The notes under the pieces are model-generated. The model saw nothing but the letters and a program-made list of their open reading frames with translations. It was not told the DNA's origin and did no database searches. 14,282 nucleotides of DNA, taken from contig CAZYXU010000093.1 in assembly GCA_964650945.1 (NCBI GenBank), positions 1 through 14,282 on the forward strand. Direction: 5' to 3'. Position numbers and translations under genes: made by a program. Shown here piece after piece: positions 1 to 7,229 of the stretch. Source of the stretch: JAXGPF01 sp964650945 (lineage in GTDB: Bacteria; Verrucomicrobiota; Kiritimatiellia; JAAZAB01). Every line of letters begins with the position of its first letter. Position 1 is the first letter of the stretch.

Positions 1-1
1 T

Positions 2-91
2 AAGAAACCAGGCCGTTTTTACACCAAATTTCGTCCCTATGGGATGACAGTGAATAAGAAATATTTATTGATACAAAACGCTAAGGAATAA
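2..91 (+). CDS. C-terminal tail of an unknown protein (partial)
   Basis: A reading frame is open from the window edge to a TAA at 89-91, giving about 29 residues that end in YLLIQNAKE. The other two forward frames stop early (at position 1 and near 51). The stop lies 4 nt before the next gene's ATG at 96, the spacing of genes read together, and the next gene's ribosome binding site (AAGGA, 83-87) lies inside these last codons. I do not recognise the family, and the fragment is too short to assign one. It could be chance, but the tight junction favours a real upstream gene of the same operon. Confidence 0.4.
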   Translation, partial: KKPGRFYTKFRPYGMTVNKKYLLIQNAKE

Positions 92-95
92 CGCG

Positions 96-1388
96 ATGAA
101 AATTATGAAAATAATGCTGACGTCCATGGCCTTGTTAATGACACAGATGGCTTTTCAAAGTCATGCTATTGCGTCAACTCCGGAGATATCCAATATTTCC
201 TCGTCGCAACGCAGCGGCACCAAACTGGTTGATATATATTATGACTTGGCGAGTACTCAAAATTGTTTAACGGTGTCGGTACAAGTCTCCAGCAATGGGG
301 TTGATTACGACATCCCAGCGGTAAATTTCAGCGGCGATGGATATGGCATGTGGGTGACGCCCGGGACGGGAAAACACATTGTCTGGCATGCGGGATTGGA
401 TTGGTCCGGCAATGTGTCGGATTCCGTCTGGTTTAAAATCACGGCGGACGAATCCGCCAATACCAACATGGAGTATCTTGTAATTGATTTGTCGGAAGGA
501 TTTCTTGCAGATGATTATCCCGTCAGTTTCCTGGGTGGTGTTCCCCCCGGCGGGTGGACTGAAGAATACAAAACGACCAAACTGGTTATGCGCAGAGTCC
601 CGGCTGGTTCGTTTCTGATGGGGTCTGTTGAATGGGAGCTAGGCAGAAGTGACATAGATGTTTACGAGTCCCAGCACCTTGTGAGTTTGACGAAGGATTT
701 TTATGTCGGAGTCTTTGAAGTCTCGCAGAAACAATGGGAGCGCGTAATAGGCAACTGGCCGAGTTTTTTCCATAATCCGGCCTATCGCGATTCCAGGCCG
801 GTGGATTACGTAAGTTATTACGACATACGCGAAGATCCAAACAACATCGCCATGAGCTCAAACTGGCCGGCAACCGCGCATGTTCATTCAAATTCATTCA
901 TGGGCAAATTGCGTGCCAAAACCGGATTAGGGACATTGGATTTACCCACCGAAGCGCAGTGGGAATATGCCTGCCGGGCAGGCTATAATACCTCGTTAAA
1001 TAATGGCAGCAATATCACTTCCACCACGGAATGTAATGTGTTGAACGGTTTGGGAAGAAATCGTTACAATTCGGGCGCAACAGGCGAGATAAGCCAAAGC
1101 TGCGCCACTAATTTCGGGACGGCGGCATTGGGGTCTTATATATATGGCGGCAACCAATGGGGATTATTCGATATGCATGGGAATATGGATGAATGGTGCC
1201 TTGATTATTTTGGAATGTATTCGGGCGCAGAGACCGACCCGAAAGGCCCGACATCAAGCGCCGGCGGACGCGTCATCCGCGGCGGCGGTGTTTCTGCTCC
1301 GGCATCAGCATGTCGTTCCGCCTCACGGTATGGTTTTGACCCGGATAGGCGTGGTCCCGGTTTCCGCCTTTTCATGACCAAGCCCTAA
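96..1388 (+). CDS. Secreted SUMF1/formylglycine-generating-enzyme-like protein
   Basis: The 430-residue product starts with a Sec-type signal peptide (roughly residues 1-27). Residues about 28-118 form a small beta-rich domain, with the phrase GTKLVDIYYDL at 41-51, of a kind often found ahead of this domain in PVC-type secreted proteins. Residues about 160-428 are a C-type-lectin-fold FGE-sulfatase (SUMF1) domain: PAGSFLMGS at 169-177, LPTEAQWEYACRAG at 283-296, WGLFDMHGNMDEWC at 355-368, RVIRGGG at 392-398 and GFRLF at 422-426. True formylglycine-generating enzymes bind copper through two cysteines; aligning on RGG, the second is kept (C406) but the first is alanine (A401). I therefore infer a non-sulfatase-activating role such as binding or a structural function. 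The start is supported by AAGGA 8 nt upstream. The next gene begins 34 nt downstream on the same strand. Confidence 0.9.
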   Translation: MKIMKIMLTSMALLMTQMAFQSHAIASTPEISNISSSQRSGTKLVDIYYDLASTQNCLTVSVQVSSNGVDYDIPAVNFSGDGYGMWVTPGTGKHIVWHAGLDWSGNVSDSVWFKITADESANTNMEYLVIDLSEGFLADDYPVSFLGGVPPGGWTEEYKTTKLVMRRVPAGSFLMGSVEWELGRSDIDVYESQHLVSLTKDFYVGVFEVSQKQWERVIGNWPSFFHNPAYRDSRPVDYVSYYDIREDPNNIAMSSNWPATAHVHSNSFMGKLRAKTGLGTLDLPTEAQWEYACRAGYNTSLNNGSNITSTTECNVLNGLGRNRYNSGATGEISQSCATNFGTAALGSYIYGGNQWGLFDMHGNMDEWCLDYFGMYSGAETDPKGPTSSAGGRVIRGGGVSAPASACRSASRYGFDPDRRGPGFRLFMTKP

Positions 1389-1421
1389 TGGCAATAAATT
1401 ATTCATGGCGGCAGAATCATC

Positions 1422-3413
1422 ATGAATTATTGCGGACAACAAGCAAATCGGAAATGGCCGGGCATGATGCGTTCGGCATTATTCATGTTTGTGCTGGTTG
1501 CCGCGGCAAACGCCGATGTCTGTTTCGAAACATGTGGGCCGGTGGCGGTTGATGCTGTTTGCGGCATCCGCGCGGTTCCATATGGGCCGGTGAATATTGA
1601 CGCGGTGGCCGGTTCGGTGTTTGTAATGCACGGTCCGATTGGCGTGGACGCCGTTTACGGCTCTCATTCCGTAGTTGCCGGAGCGGTGCCTGTAAATACG
1701 CAGCTACCGGTGATTATTGCCGAGCCGCAGTCAGTGATCACCACGGTGTTTTGTTATGCAAGTTTTTCGGTAATGGCTGAAGGCGGTGGCGAGCTGCGCT
1801 ATCAATGGCAAAAGCAATCATCAGATATTGAACAAGCCACCAATGCGGCATATGCAATAGCTTCCGTGGCCTTGGACGATGCGGGTGATTACCGGTGCGT
1901 CGTCAATAATATTGCGGGGGCGGTCACCAGCGCTACGGCGGTGTTATGTCTTGAGAAAGCGGCCCCCGTGGTGACATCCTGGCCGCAAGCTGCCGCCATC
2001 ATTTATGGCCAAAAGTTATGCGATTCAGAGCTGAAGGGCGGGTTGGCGTCTGTTGCGGGGCGGTTTGCTTTTAAGTTTCCGGATTTGAAGCCGAATGCCG
2101 GCGTGATTGCCCAGCCGGTGGAATTCTTGCCAAGCGACACGGGTAATTACACATTGGTTGATGGCATTGTTGATGTAACGGTCTGCAAGGCGGATCAGGC
2201 TATTAATTTCCAGAATATACCTGATCAATTTGTGACAAATATTGTCCGCCTGTCGGCGACCGCATCTTCCGGGCTGCCGGTGTGCTTTTCCGCATCTGCT
2301 CCCGGCGTGATCTCCGATGGTTCGAATCTTTCCTTTGCCGGCACGGGCATTGTAAGTGTAACGGCGGCGCAACCAGGAAATGAGAACTGGTATGCCGCAA
2401 CATCCGTGGTTAATGATTTTGCTGTTTTCACGTCGCCGCCGGCAGCCCCGGCATGGGTGTCTGCGTCGGACGGGTCATATAAGGGCAAAGTGCGCGTTAC
2501 GTGGCAGGCGGTGAATAATTCCGATAGTTACCAGGTATGGCGGTGGATATCAGATGATTTAAGCCTTGCCAAGAAATTGAAATCAGGCGTTACCGCGGAA
2601 TGTTTCGATGACCTGGCGGTAACCGCCGGGACGATGTATCATTACTGGGTGCGGTCGGTTAATTCTTCCGGGATAAGCGAATTCAGCGTCTCGAATGCCG
2701 GATACCCGGAAAATATATTCCAGCCCACAAATTGCCCCCTGTTTCCTCCGGAAAACGTAACAGCCAGCAAAGGTTTGTATTCCGGCAGAGTGCTGGTTGA
2801 ATGGGCTGCTGCTTCCAATGCCTTGGCTTATCAGATATGGCGGCGGGTTTGCACCGGAATGGCGGATTATGTTTTTGTTGACGAGCGGGAAAACACAAAT
2901 TACGACGACACAAATATCGTTTGCAATACAACATATTATTACAAGATTAAGGCTAAAAACGATTATGAAGCCAGCGCGTTAAGTGAAGCCGACGCGGGAT
3001 TTGCTTTCACTCCCGATTTTGCCGGAGAAATAGCTATTGGCGTTAACAACCTGCCGGGCGCCTTGCAATCTTTGCGCCGCGGCGATCGGTTGTTGTTGGC
3101 GATTGGGTTGATGATGTCCACTGTCGCCAATATTGACGCCGACTGGTGGATTTTAGCGGAAACACCTTTTGGAATGTACTGTTATTTGGAACAGGACCGA
3201 AACTGGCATTTTACAACCATGCAGACAATCGTTCCTGCGTATCAAGGGAAATTATTTAACTTTGTCGAGCCATATAACGTGATGAATATTGATACCGCCT
3301 TGCTGCCTGTTGGAAAATATACATTCCATTTCGGGGTTGACGCGCTGATGAACGGATTGGTGGATTGGGATTTGCTTTGCCGGAATTATGTCGTGTTGCA
3401 TTTGACTGATTGA
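1422..3413 (+). CDS. Secreted Ig-like/MBG-like/fibronectin III mosaic protein
   Basis: The 663-residue product carries a signal peptide ending near A31. Residues 15-31 alone make a tidier signal, so initiation at the tandem ATGs 1464/1467 is possible; ATG 1422 is preceded by a weak GGCGG. Three 16-residue repeats follow at 39-86. Residues about 94-178 are an Ig-like domain with C111, W129 and the DDAGDYRC motif ending at C159. Residues about 180-256 resemble the MBG-type domain (GG.ASVAG.FAF then a PSDTGNYT-like stretch), and about 257-335 another bacterial beta domain (FQNIPDQF...LSATASSGLPV). Two fibronectin III domains lie at about 340-430 and 438-528 (matching VRVTWQAV and VLVEWAAA strands). 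The C-terminal ~130 residues contain DADWWILAETPFG (572-584) and FGVDALMNGLVD (637-648), a small domain I have seen at the ends of other secreted mosaic proteins but cannot name. The role is probably extracellular adhesion or binding. It is likely cotranscribed with the SUMF1-like gene and ends before a strong terminator. Confidence 0.85.
   Translation: MNYCGQQANRKWPGMMRSALFMFVLVAAANADVCFETCGPVAVDAVCGIRAVPYGPVNIDAVAGSVFVMHGPIGVDAVYGSHSVVAGAVPVNTQLPVIIAEPQSVITTVFCYASFSVMAEGGGELRYQWQKQSSDIEQATNAAYAIASVALDDAGDYRCVVNNIAGAVTSATAVLCLEKAAPVVTSWPQAAAIIYGQKLCDSELKGGLASVAGRFAFKFPDLKPNAGVIAQPVEFLPSDTGNYTLVDGIVDVTVCKADQAINFQNIPDQFVTNIVRLSATASSGLPVCFSASAPGVISDGSNLSFAGTGIVSVTAAQPGNENWYAATSVVNDFAVFTSPPAAPAWVSASDGSYKGKVRVTWQAVNNSDSYQVWRWISDDLSLAKKLKSGVTAECFDDLAVTAGTMYHYWVRSVNSSGISEFSVSNAGYPENIFQPTNCPLFPPENVTASKGLYSGRVLVEWAAASNALAYQIWRRVCTGMADYVFVDERENTNYDDTNIVCNTTYYYKIKAKNDYEASALSEADAGFAFTPDFAGEIAIGVNNLPGALQSLRRGDRLLLAIGLMMSTVANIDADWWILAETPFGMYCYLEQDRNWHFTTMQTIVPAYQGKLFNFVEPYNVMNIDTALLPVGKYTFHFGVDALMNGLVDWDLLCRNYVVLHLTD
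1536..1679 (+). repeat. Three tandem 16-residue repeats in the mosaic protein
   Basis: Residues 39-54, 55-70 and 71-86 follow one 16-residue pattern: GP[VI]xx[VI]DAVxG, then variable residues ending in two to three positions of hydrophobic or aromatic character. A degenerate fourth unit (GAVPV) begins at 87. All three units keep the phrase DAV and a glycine two residues later. The regular glycine and valine spacing suggests short beta strands stacked as a small solenoid or hairpin series just after the signal peptide. The DNA copies have diverged, so this is protein-level repetition, not recent duplication. Confidence 0.75.
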
Positions 3414-3493
3414 TCCCGAATCCATATGGGCCGCCGCCGGCCGATGATCCCGGAGGCGTCCGGGGCGATATCTCTGGATGCATCGCAGGCGGG

Positions 3494-3512
3494 AACGCCG
3501 CCGGCGTTTTTT
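3494..3512 (+). terminator. Rho-independent terminator of the secreted-protein operon
   Basis: AACGCC (3494-3499), a GCC loop and GGCGTT (3503-3508) form a perfect 6-bp stem. It is followed directly by more T residues, giving an unbroken six-T run at 3507-3512. It lies about 80 nt after the stop codon of the mosaic protein and faces a converging gene whose stop is at 3537. There is no U-tract on the other strand, so it should act in the + direction only. Confidence 0.75.
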
Positions 3513-3536
3513 GTGCCACAGGGAGTCACCGGCGGG

Positions 3537-4268
3537 TCAGGGCGGCTGATGCAGCCAATGCCACAATGTTCCGCGGATGGTCAAGCCGCCGGCGGCCAGC
3601 AGGACGCTGAAGTAAATGACGGCGGCCAGGTTGGCCAGATGCCCGAGCAGGATGCACAGGCCGTCGCGCTGCAGGAGGCCGATCGCGAGCAGCAGCAGCG
3701 CCAGGGCCGGCAGGGTGTTGCTGAGCGGGATGAACCCCAGCGGCGACATGAGCAAACCGGCGCCGAAGATCAGCGCGGCATTATTCAAGGCGCCGGTCAG
3801 GCCGGCGGCGGCCAGACTTTGCAGGCGGCCGGGGCGTGAGACGCGTTCCAGCCGGTGGAGCCAGCGGGCGCTCTGTTGCAATCCCGCGCGCAGTTTGTCG
3901 CCGGGCAGGACGCGCTGTGCCAGGCGGCGCGGCAGCCAGAGGCTGCGCCCGCGCAGGCGGCTGATGCCGACCAGCATGATCGCGGCGCCCAGGATGGTGC
4001 TCGACCCGGGGAATGATACCGGAACCATGAAGACCGCCGCCAGCAGCACCGTCAGCAGCAGCAGCCCGTCCGGTCCGAGCAGGTCGCGGATTTCCGCCAG
4101 GGTTGCGCCGCGCGCCGTCAAACTCGCGCGGGCATGGGCGAGTCTGGCGGCCAGCGTATCCGGGGCCGGTCCTGAAGGACCGGCGCGCCGGCGCGCCGGC
4201 GGGGCATCGGAATGTTTGGAAAGGTCGTGCGTCATGTTGGCGCCGCGTCCGGCGGCCCGCATCTGCAT
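3537..4268 (-). CDS. exoD: ExoD-like exopolysaccharide-synthesis membrane protein
   Basis: The 243-residue product matches the ExoD family, named for a rhizobial gene affecting exopolysaccharide and alkali tolerance; its biochemical activity is not known. Visible family features: a short amphipathic N-terminal region with LAEIRDLLGPDG at 57-68, a hydrophobic stretch with the buried proline turn MVPVSFPGSS (81-90), the WLP motif of the cytoplasmic loop (111-113), an LERVSRPGRL segment (140-149), and a second hydrophobic half ending LLQRDGLCILLGH (198-210). About four to five membrane segments are likely. It follows rpoN by 4 nt, so it is translated from the rpoN message. The first ~35 residues are unconserved and include an arginine/proline-rich stretch encoded by a palindromic DNA element. 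ATG at 4235 (residue 12) is an alternative start and neither start has a clear ribosome binding site. Confidence 0.85.
   Translation of the reverse strand: MQMRAAGRGANMTHDLSKHSDAPPARRRAGPSGPAPDTLAARLAHARASLTARGATLAEIRDLLGPDGLLLLTVLLAAVFMVPVSFPGSSTILGAAIMLVGISRLRGRSLWLPRRLAQRVLPGDKLRAGLQQSARWLHRLERVSRPGRLQSLAAAGLTGALNNAALIFGAGLLMSPLGFIPLSNTLPALALLLLAIGLLQRDGLCILLGHLANLAAVIYFSVLLAAGGLTIRGTLWHWLHQPP
4166..4200. repeat. Palindromic GC-rich element inside the 5' end of exoD
   Basis: CCGGTCCT (4166-4173) and AGGACCGG (4176-4183) form a perfect 8-bp inverted repeat with a 2-nt loop. It overlaps the 16-bp perfect palindrome GGCGCGCCGGCGCGCC at 4182-4197. The element encodes residues about 23-34 of the ExoD-like protein in a variable N-terminal region. 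It looks like an intergenic-type palindrome that landed in frame. Confidence 0.6.
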
Positions 4269-4272
4269 GGCA

Positions 4273-5697
4273 TCAGGAAGTTCTGCGCAAGTGCGAGGGC
4301 GGGATTTTCAGCGCGAGCCGGTACTTGGCGATGGTGCGGCGCGCGACCTGGATGCCCTGCTGCTGCAGACGCGCCTGGATTTCCTGGTCGGCCAGCGGCT
4401 GCGCGGGATTCTCGTGTGCCACCATGGTTTGGATCATATCCTGGACGGTTTTGTTGGAGACGGCTGCGCCGCCGGCCGTCTTCAGGCCCGGGGTGAAAAA
4501 GTATTTCATTTCCAGGACGCCTTGCGGGGTTTGCATGTATTTATTGGCCACGCACCGGGAGACCGTGGTTTCATGCAACTTCACCTGGCGCGCCACTTCG
4601 GCCATCACCAGCGGTTTCAGGTGGGCGACGCCTTGATCCAGAAACGCGCTTTGGACGCGGACGATTTCGGCGGCGACGCGATAGATGGTCTGCTGGCGTT
4701 GCGCGATGCTCTTGATCAGGAGGATGCCCGAGCGGATGCGGTCGCGGATGTAATCCCGCACTTCCGCCTGGGTGTCGCTCTGCTGCATCAACTGCCGGTA
4801 TTGCCGGCTGATGCGCAGGTGCGGCAAATGGTCGTTATTCAGGACGATGGTATAGCGGCCGTTGACCTTTTCCACGAGGATTTCCGGGACGATATACTGG
4901 GTCACATCGTTGGCAAAAGCGCGCCCCGGCCGGGGATCGAGCGTGGCGATCAGGCGCGCGGCCCGATGGACATCAGCCAGCGGCTGGTTCAGCCGGCGGG
5001 CAATCTCCCGGTAATCATGGCGCCCCAGCAGTTCCAGGTGCTGCTCCACGATGGCGCCGGCGGGCGAATCCGTGTGGCCCAGCCGCTCCAGTTGCAGCAG
5101 CAGGCATTCTTGCAGACTGCGCGCGCCGACGCCCACCGGGTCGAAATCCTGGATGAGGTGCAGCACGTCCTCCAGGCGCGTGGGGTCGGCGCCGGCGGAT
5201 GCGGCCAGGGTTTCCAGCGGCTGGAGCAGCAGCCCGTCGTCGTTGATGGAGCCGATGAGCAGCTCGCCGAGGCGCCGGTCGTGTTCGTCGAGGGCGGCGA
5301 CCGCCAGTTGCCGGCGCAGGTGCTCCTGCAGCGATTCGCCGGGAGTGTTGATCAGGAATTCGCGTTTTTTGTCATAGTCGGGGTCGGGGGCGCGGTATTC
5401 CTGCTCCTGCATGAAATAATCGCACCACTCGTCGTCCATGCGGGCCAGGATGTCGAATTCCTCCTTGAAATCCATTTCTTTGGCGTCGTCCACCGCGCCG
5501 GCGCCCGGCTCGATTTCAATGGTCGGGGCGTCGGGGGCCTTCTCCTCCAGCGTGGGGTTTTGCTGGAGTTCCTTCTGGATCATGGCGCGCAGTTCCAGCG
5601 CCGGCAACTGCAGCAATTCCAGCGACTGGCGCAGTTGAGGCGCCAGCATCTGGATTTGCCGCTGATCCTGCAACAAGGCGATGGATTGATTGGCCAT
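4273..5697 (-). CDS. rpoN: RNA polymerase sigma-54 factor
   Basis: This 474-residue protein is sigma-54, which directs RNA polymerase to -24/-12 promoters and needs an AAA+ activator to open them. Region I (residues about 1-50) shows the glutamine/leucine-rich pattern QMLAPQLRQSLELLQLP. An acidic region II follows (about 51-100), then the core-binding domain (about 110-260, with FDPVGVGARSLQECL at 185-199). The DNA-binding half includes a helix-turn-helix with LHETTVSRCVANKY (374-387) and the diagnostic RpoN box ARRTIAKYR (452-460). Length is normal for the family. The start is fixed by alignment of region I, yet no Shine-Dalgarno sequence precedes the ATG. The ExoD-like gene follows 4 nt after its stop. 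No activator gene or clear -24/-12 promoter is visible in the window. Confidence 0.97.
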   Translation of the reverse strand: MANQSIALLQDQRQIQMLAPQLRQSLELLQLPALELRAMIQKELQQNPTLEEKAPDAPTIEIEPGAGAVDDAKEMDFKEEFDILARMDDEWCDYFMQEQEYRAPDPDYDKKREFLINTPGESLQEHLRRQLAVAALDEHDRRLGELLIGSINDDGLLLQPLETLAASAGADPTRLEDVLHLIQDFDPVGVGARSLQECLLLQLERLGHTDSPAGAIVEQHLELLGRHDYREIARRLNQPLADVHRAARLIATLDPRPGRAFANDVTQYIVPEILVEKVNGRYTIVLNNDHLPHLRISRQYRQLMQQSDTQAEVRDYIRDRIRSGILLIKSIAQRQQTIYRVAAEIVRVQSAFLDQGVAHLKPLVMAEVARQVKLHETTVSRCVANKYMQTPQGVLEMKYFFTPGLKTAGGAAVSNKTVQDMIQTMVAHENPAQPLADQEIQARLQQQGIQVARRTIAKYRLALKIPPSHLRRTS

Positions 5698-5727
5698 GGG
5701 TGCGGTAAATGATGAATGATGAACGAA

Positions 5728-5763
5728 GAATGATGAGCCAATTTCAAAACTAACTCATCATTC
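5728..5763. repeat. 10-bp inverted repeat between the ceramidase-like gene and rpoN
   Basis: GAATGATGAG (5728-5737) and CTCATCATTC (5754-5763) are perfect inverted copies with a 16-nt loop. The right arm overlaps the last codons of the ceramidase-like gene. The left flank (5707-5724) repeats ATGATGAATGATGAAC-like units. There is no U-tract, so a terminator function is doubtful; it could be an mRNA-end hairpin or an operator before rpoN. The loop holds a 13-mer found again at 14021. Confidence 0.5.
5739..5751. repeat. Dispersed 13-mer, copy 1
   Basis: CAATTTCAAAACT occurs here and at 14021-14033. With three more shared upstream bases and one mismatch, the match extends to about 17 nt. In reverse orientation it contains TTGAAA, which is the predicted -35 element at the second site; here no good -10 follows. 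It sits upstream of rpoN. Confidence 0.45.
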
Positions 5764-7066
5764 ATCCTTTCGCCCGGTGCACCTGATTCAACAATTTTAA
5801 GCTGTTAGCGATGATGATATCCTCGGCGGCGGCGTCCATCCGCCGGGTATCCGGCTCGTACCCGCCCTCCAGAATGGCCTTGGCGGTGGGGATGTAGCCG
5901 GTATAGCCGTTGGCCAGACCGATGATCGCGGTGTGGCGGAACGGGCTTTGGGACTTGATGCGCATGCCGATTTCCGTGAAGAGCTCCCCGGGGAACGAAA
6001 TCAGGGCGGCATCGCCGATTGCCACGCAAACCTGTTCGACGGGGATGTCGTTATCCTGGGTCTGGCGCAGTTTTTCGTAAAGCCGCGCCTTGTAATCATC
6101 CCCCACGCCATCCGCCGCGGCCTGGATTTTGCCGCCGGTATCCTTGAGGATGCCGGCCGCCCATGTCATTTCATCGTCGGTGATTTTACGCGCCGGCGCC
6201 ATGAAGGTATGGCTGGCGCCCGCGATTTTCAGATCGGCCGGTTTGATTTTTTTGGCCAGCGGGCAGACGGCATCCGCCAGGGCCCGGGCGACGCGTTGCA
6301 AGCCGGTGTCATCGCGGTCTTTCAGACCGTCAATATCCACCGAACCCTGGGCGCCGTTCAGGAACAGCGCCATGCCGCCGCATTGCTCCTGGAGCAATTT
6401 TTCGGCCAGCCCGGGATAATCGCTGCTGATCAGGTAATTATCGCCCGAGAGGACGTTCGGATGGCCGGCATGGTTGAAGAGCAGGGCGATGGGGGTATGC
6501 GCCGGCCCGGCAGCCGCCACCCGTAAAACCAGCACTTCCGGGTCAATCTTGCCCAGCGGTCCGATAATATGTTCCGGCGGATATGGTTCCCAGTTCATCA
6601 CCACGTGGCCGTCATCCGCCATCAGGCGCCGGTAATGGCTGATGGTCTCTTCCCGGCCCGCCGCCCAGCCCGCTCCGGCGGGCGCCAGGCCTTTGACGGC
6701 CCGGGCAATCAAGTCGGCCACCCGGGGTTTCAGGTTGGCCAGGTATGCTTCCGCCTTGGGCGTCAGAATGCCCGCCAGGGCGGGGCCGGAATGGTTATGG
6801 GTGGCGGCCACGATGATATTGGCGGCGGGGATGCCGGATTCGACGGACGCCGCCTGGCGAAAGGCCATGGCATCCTCCGCGCCCAATACGCACACATCCA
6901 GCGAGACAATCACATAACAGTCTCCCGGATTTTTGGAATTTGCGAGCGCCAGGGCTTTGGCGTAGATCTGGTCATGCACCCCGGTGGAGGGGTGGGAGCG
7001 GATCATGCCGTCCAACCACACCGGGTCTTCCGGCGTGATATCAATGCGTAGTGCGCAAGCCAGCAT
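5762..7066 (-). CDS. Short neutral/alkaline ceramidase-like protein
   Basis: The protein resembles the N-terminal catalytic domain of neutral/alkaline non-lysosomal ceramidases, zinc amidases that cleave the N-acyl bond of ceramide. Counting from the chosen start (434 aa), it keeps ATHNHSGP (88-95) with the zinc-binding HxH, NHAGHP (198-203), NGAQGSVD (237-244), FPGELFTEIG (358-367) and NGYTGYIPT (386-394). It is far shorter than true ceramidases (~650-750 aa), lacks their C-terminal domain and has no signal peptide, so a cytoplasmic enzyme acting on another acyl-amide or ester is as likely; many environmental bacteria have such short homologues of unknown substrate. The open frame extends to ATG 7090, but GGAGGT at 7071-7076 sits correctly for ATG 7066 and lies inside the longer version. 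A promoter and palindrome upstream mark an independent transcription unit. Confidence 0.85.
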   Translation of the reverse strand: MLACALRIDITPEDPVWLDGMIRSHPSTGVHDQIYAKALALANSKNPGDCYVIVSLDVCVLGAEDAMAFRQAASVESGIPAANIIVAATHNHSGPALAGILTPKAEAYLANLKPRVADLIARAVKGLAPAGAGWAAGREETISHYRRLMADDGHVVMNWEPYPPEHIIGPLGKIDPEVLVLRVAAAGPAHTPIALLFNHAGHPNVLSGDNYLISSDYPGLAEKLLQEQCGGMALFLNGAQGSVDIDGLKDRDDTGLQRVARALADAVCPLAKKIKPADLKIAGASHTFMAPARKITDDEMTWAAGILKDTGGKIQAAADGVGDDYKARLYEKLRQTQDNDIPVEQVCVAIGDAALISFPGELFTEIGMRIKSQSPFRHTAIIGLANGYTGYIPTAKAILEGGYEPDTRRMDAAAEDIIIANSLKLLNQVHRAKG

Positions 7067-7070
7067 GCGA

Positions 7071-7076
7071 ACCTCC
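7071..7076 (-). promoter_or_regulatory. Ribosome binding site fixing the ceramidase-like start
   Basis: On the minus strand GGAGGT ends 4 nt before ATG 7066. The alternative ATG at 7090 has no comparable signal, and using it would place this site inside the coding region. Confidence 0.75.
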
Positions 7077-7162
7077 AGGTTTAGATGCAATCATCAAGGC
7101 GGCGGGTCAAAAATTTTCCGCCGCCGCGGGGCGCCCGATTCCCGGCTGCGGGATTTGACAGC

Positions 7163-7174
7163 CGTTAATTAACG
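7163..7174. promoter_or_regulatory. Perfect 12-bp palindrome at the predicted start of transcription
   Basis: CGTTAATTAACG is a perfect palindrome beginning 6 nt after the predicted -10 box of the ceramidase-like gene. That puts it across the expected first transcribed base, a classic position for a repressor operator. The regulator is unknown and is not encoded next door. Confidence 0.45.
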
Positions 7175-7180
7175 CCCTGC

Positions 7181-7209
7181 AATATACTCCGATGCAAACC
7201 GGATGGCAA
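7181..7209 (-). promoter_or_regulatory. Sigma-70-type promoter for the ceramidase-like gene
   Basis: On the minus strand TTGCCA (7209-7204) and TATATT (7186-7181) are separated by exactly 17 nt; each box matches consensus at 5 of 6 positions. It starts about 20 nt after the stop codon of the radical SAM gene and would give a leader of roughly 107 nt before ATG 7066. Confidence 0.6.
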
Positions 7210-7229
7210 CGCTGATTTTGCCGCGGGAT

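Noticed and set aside
3616..5712. A 698-residue forward open frame over rpoN and exoD
   Set aside because: It is antisense to two genes with unmistakable family motifs; its arginine- and alanine-rich translation is typical of the shadow of GC-rich coding DNA.
7067..7090. ATG 7090 as start of the ceramidase-like gene
   Set aside because: The GGAGGT site for ATG 7066 lies inside this extension and no site precedes ATG 7090.
7140..7153. TCCCG-GCTG-CGGGA hairpin as terminator of the radical SAM gene
   Set aside because: The stem is only 5 bp, no U-tract follows on either strand, and it lies inside the predicted leader of the next gene.
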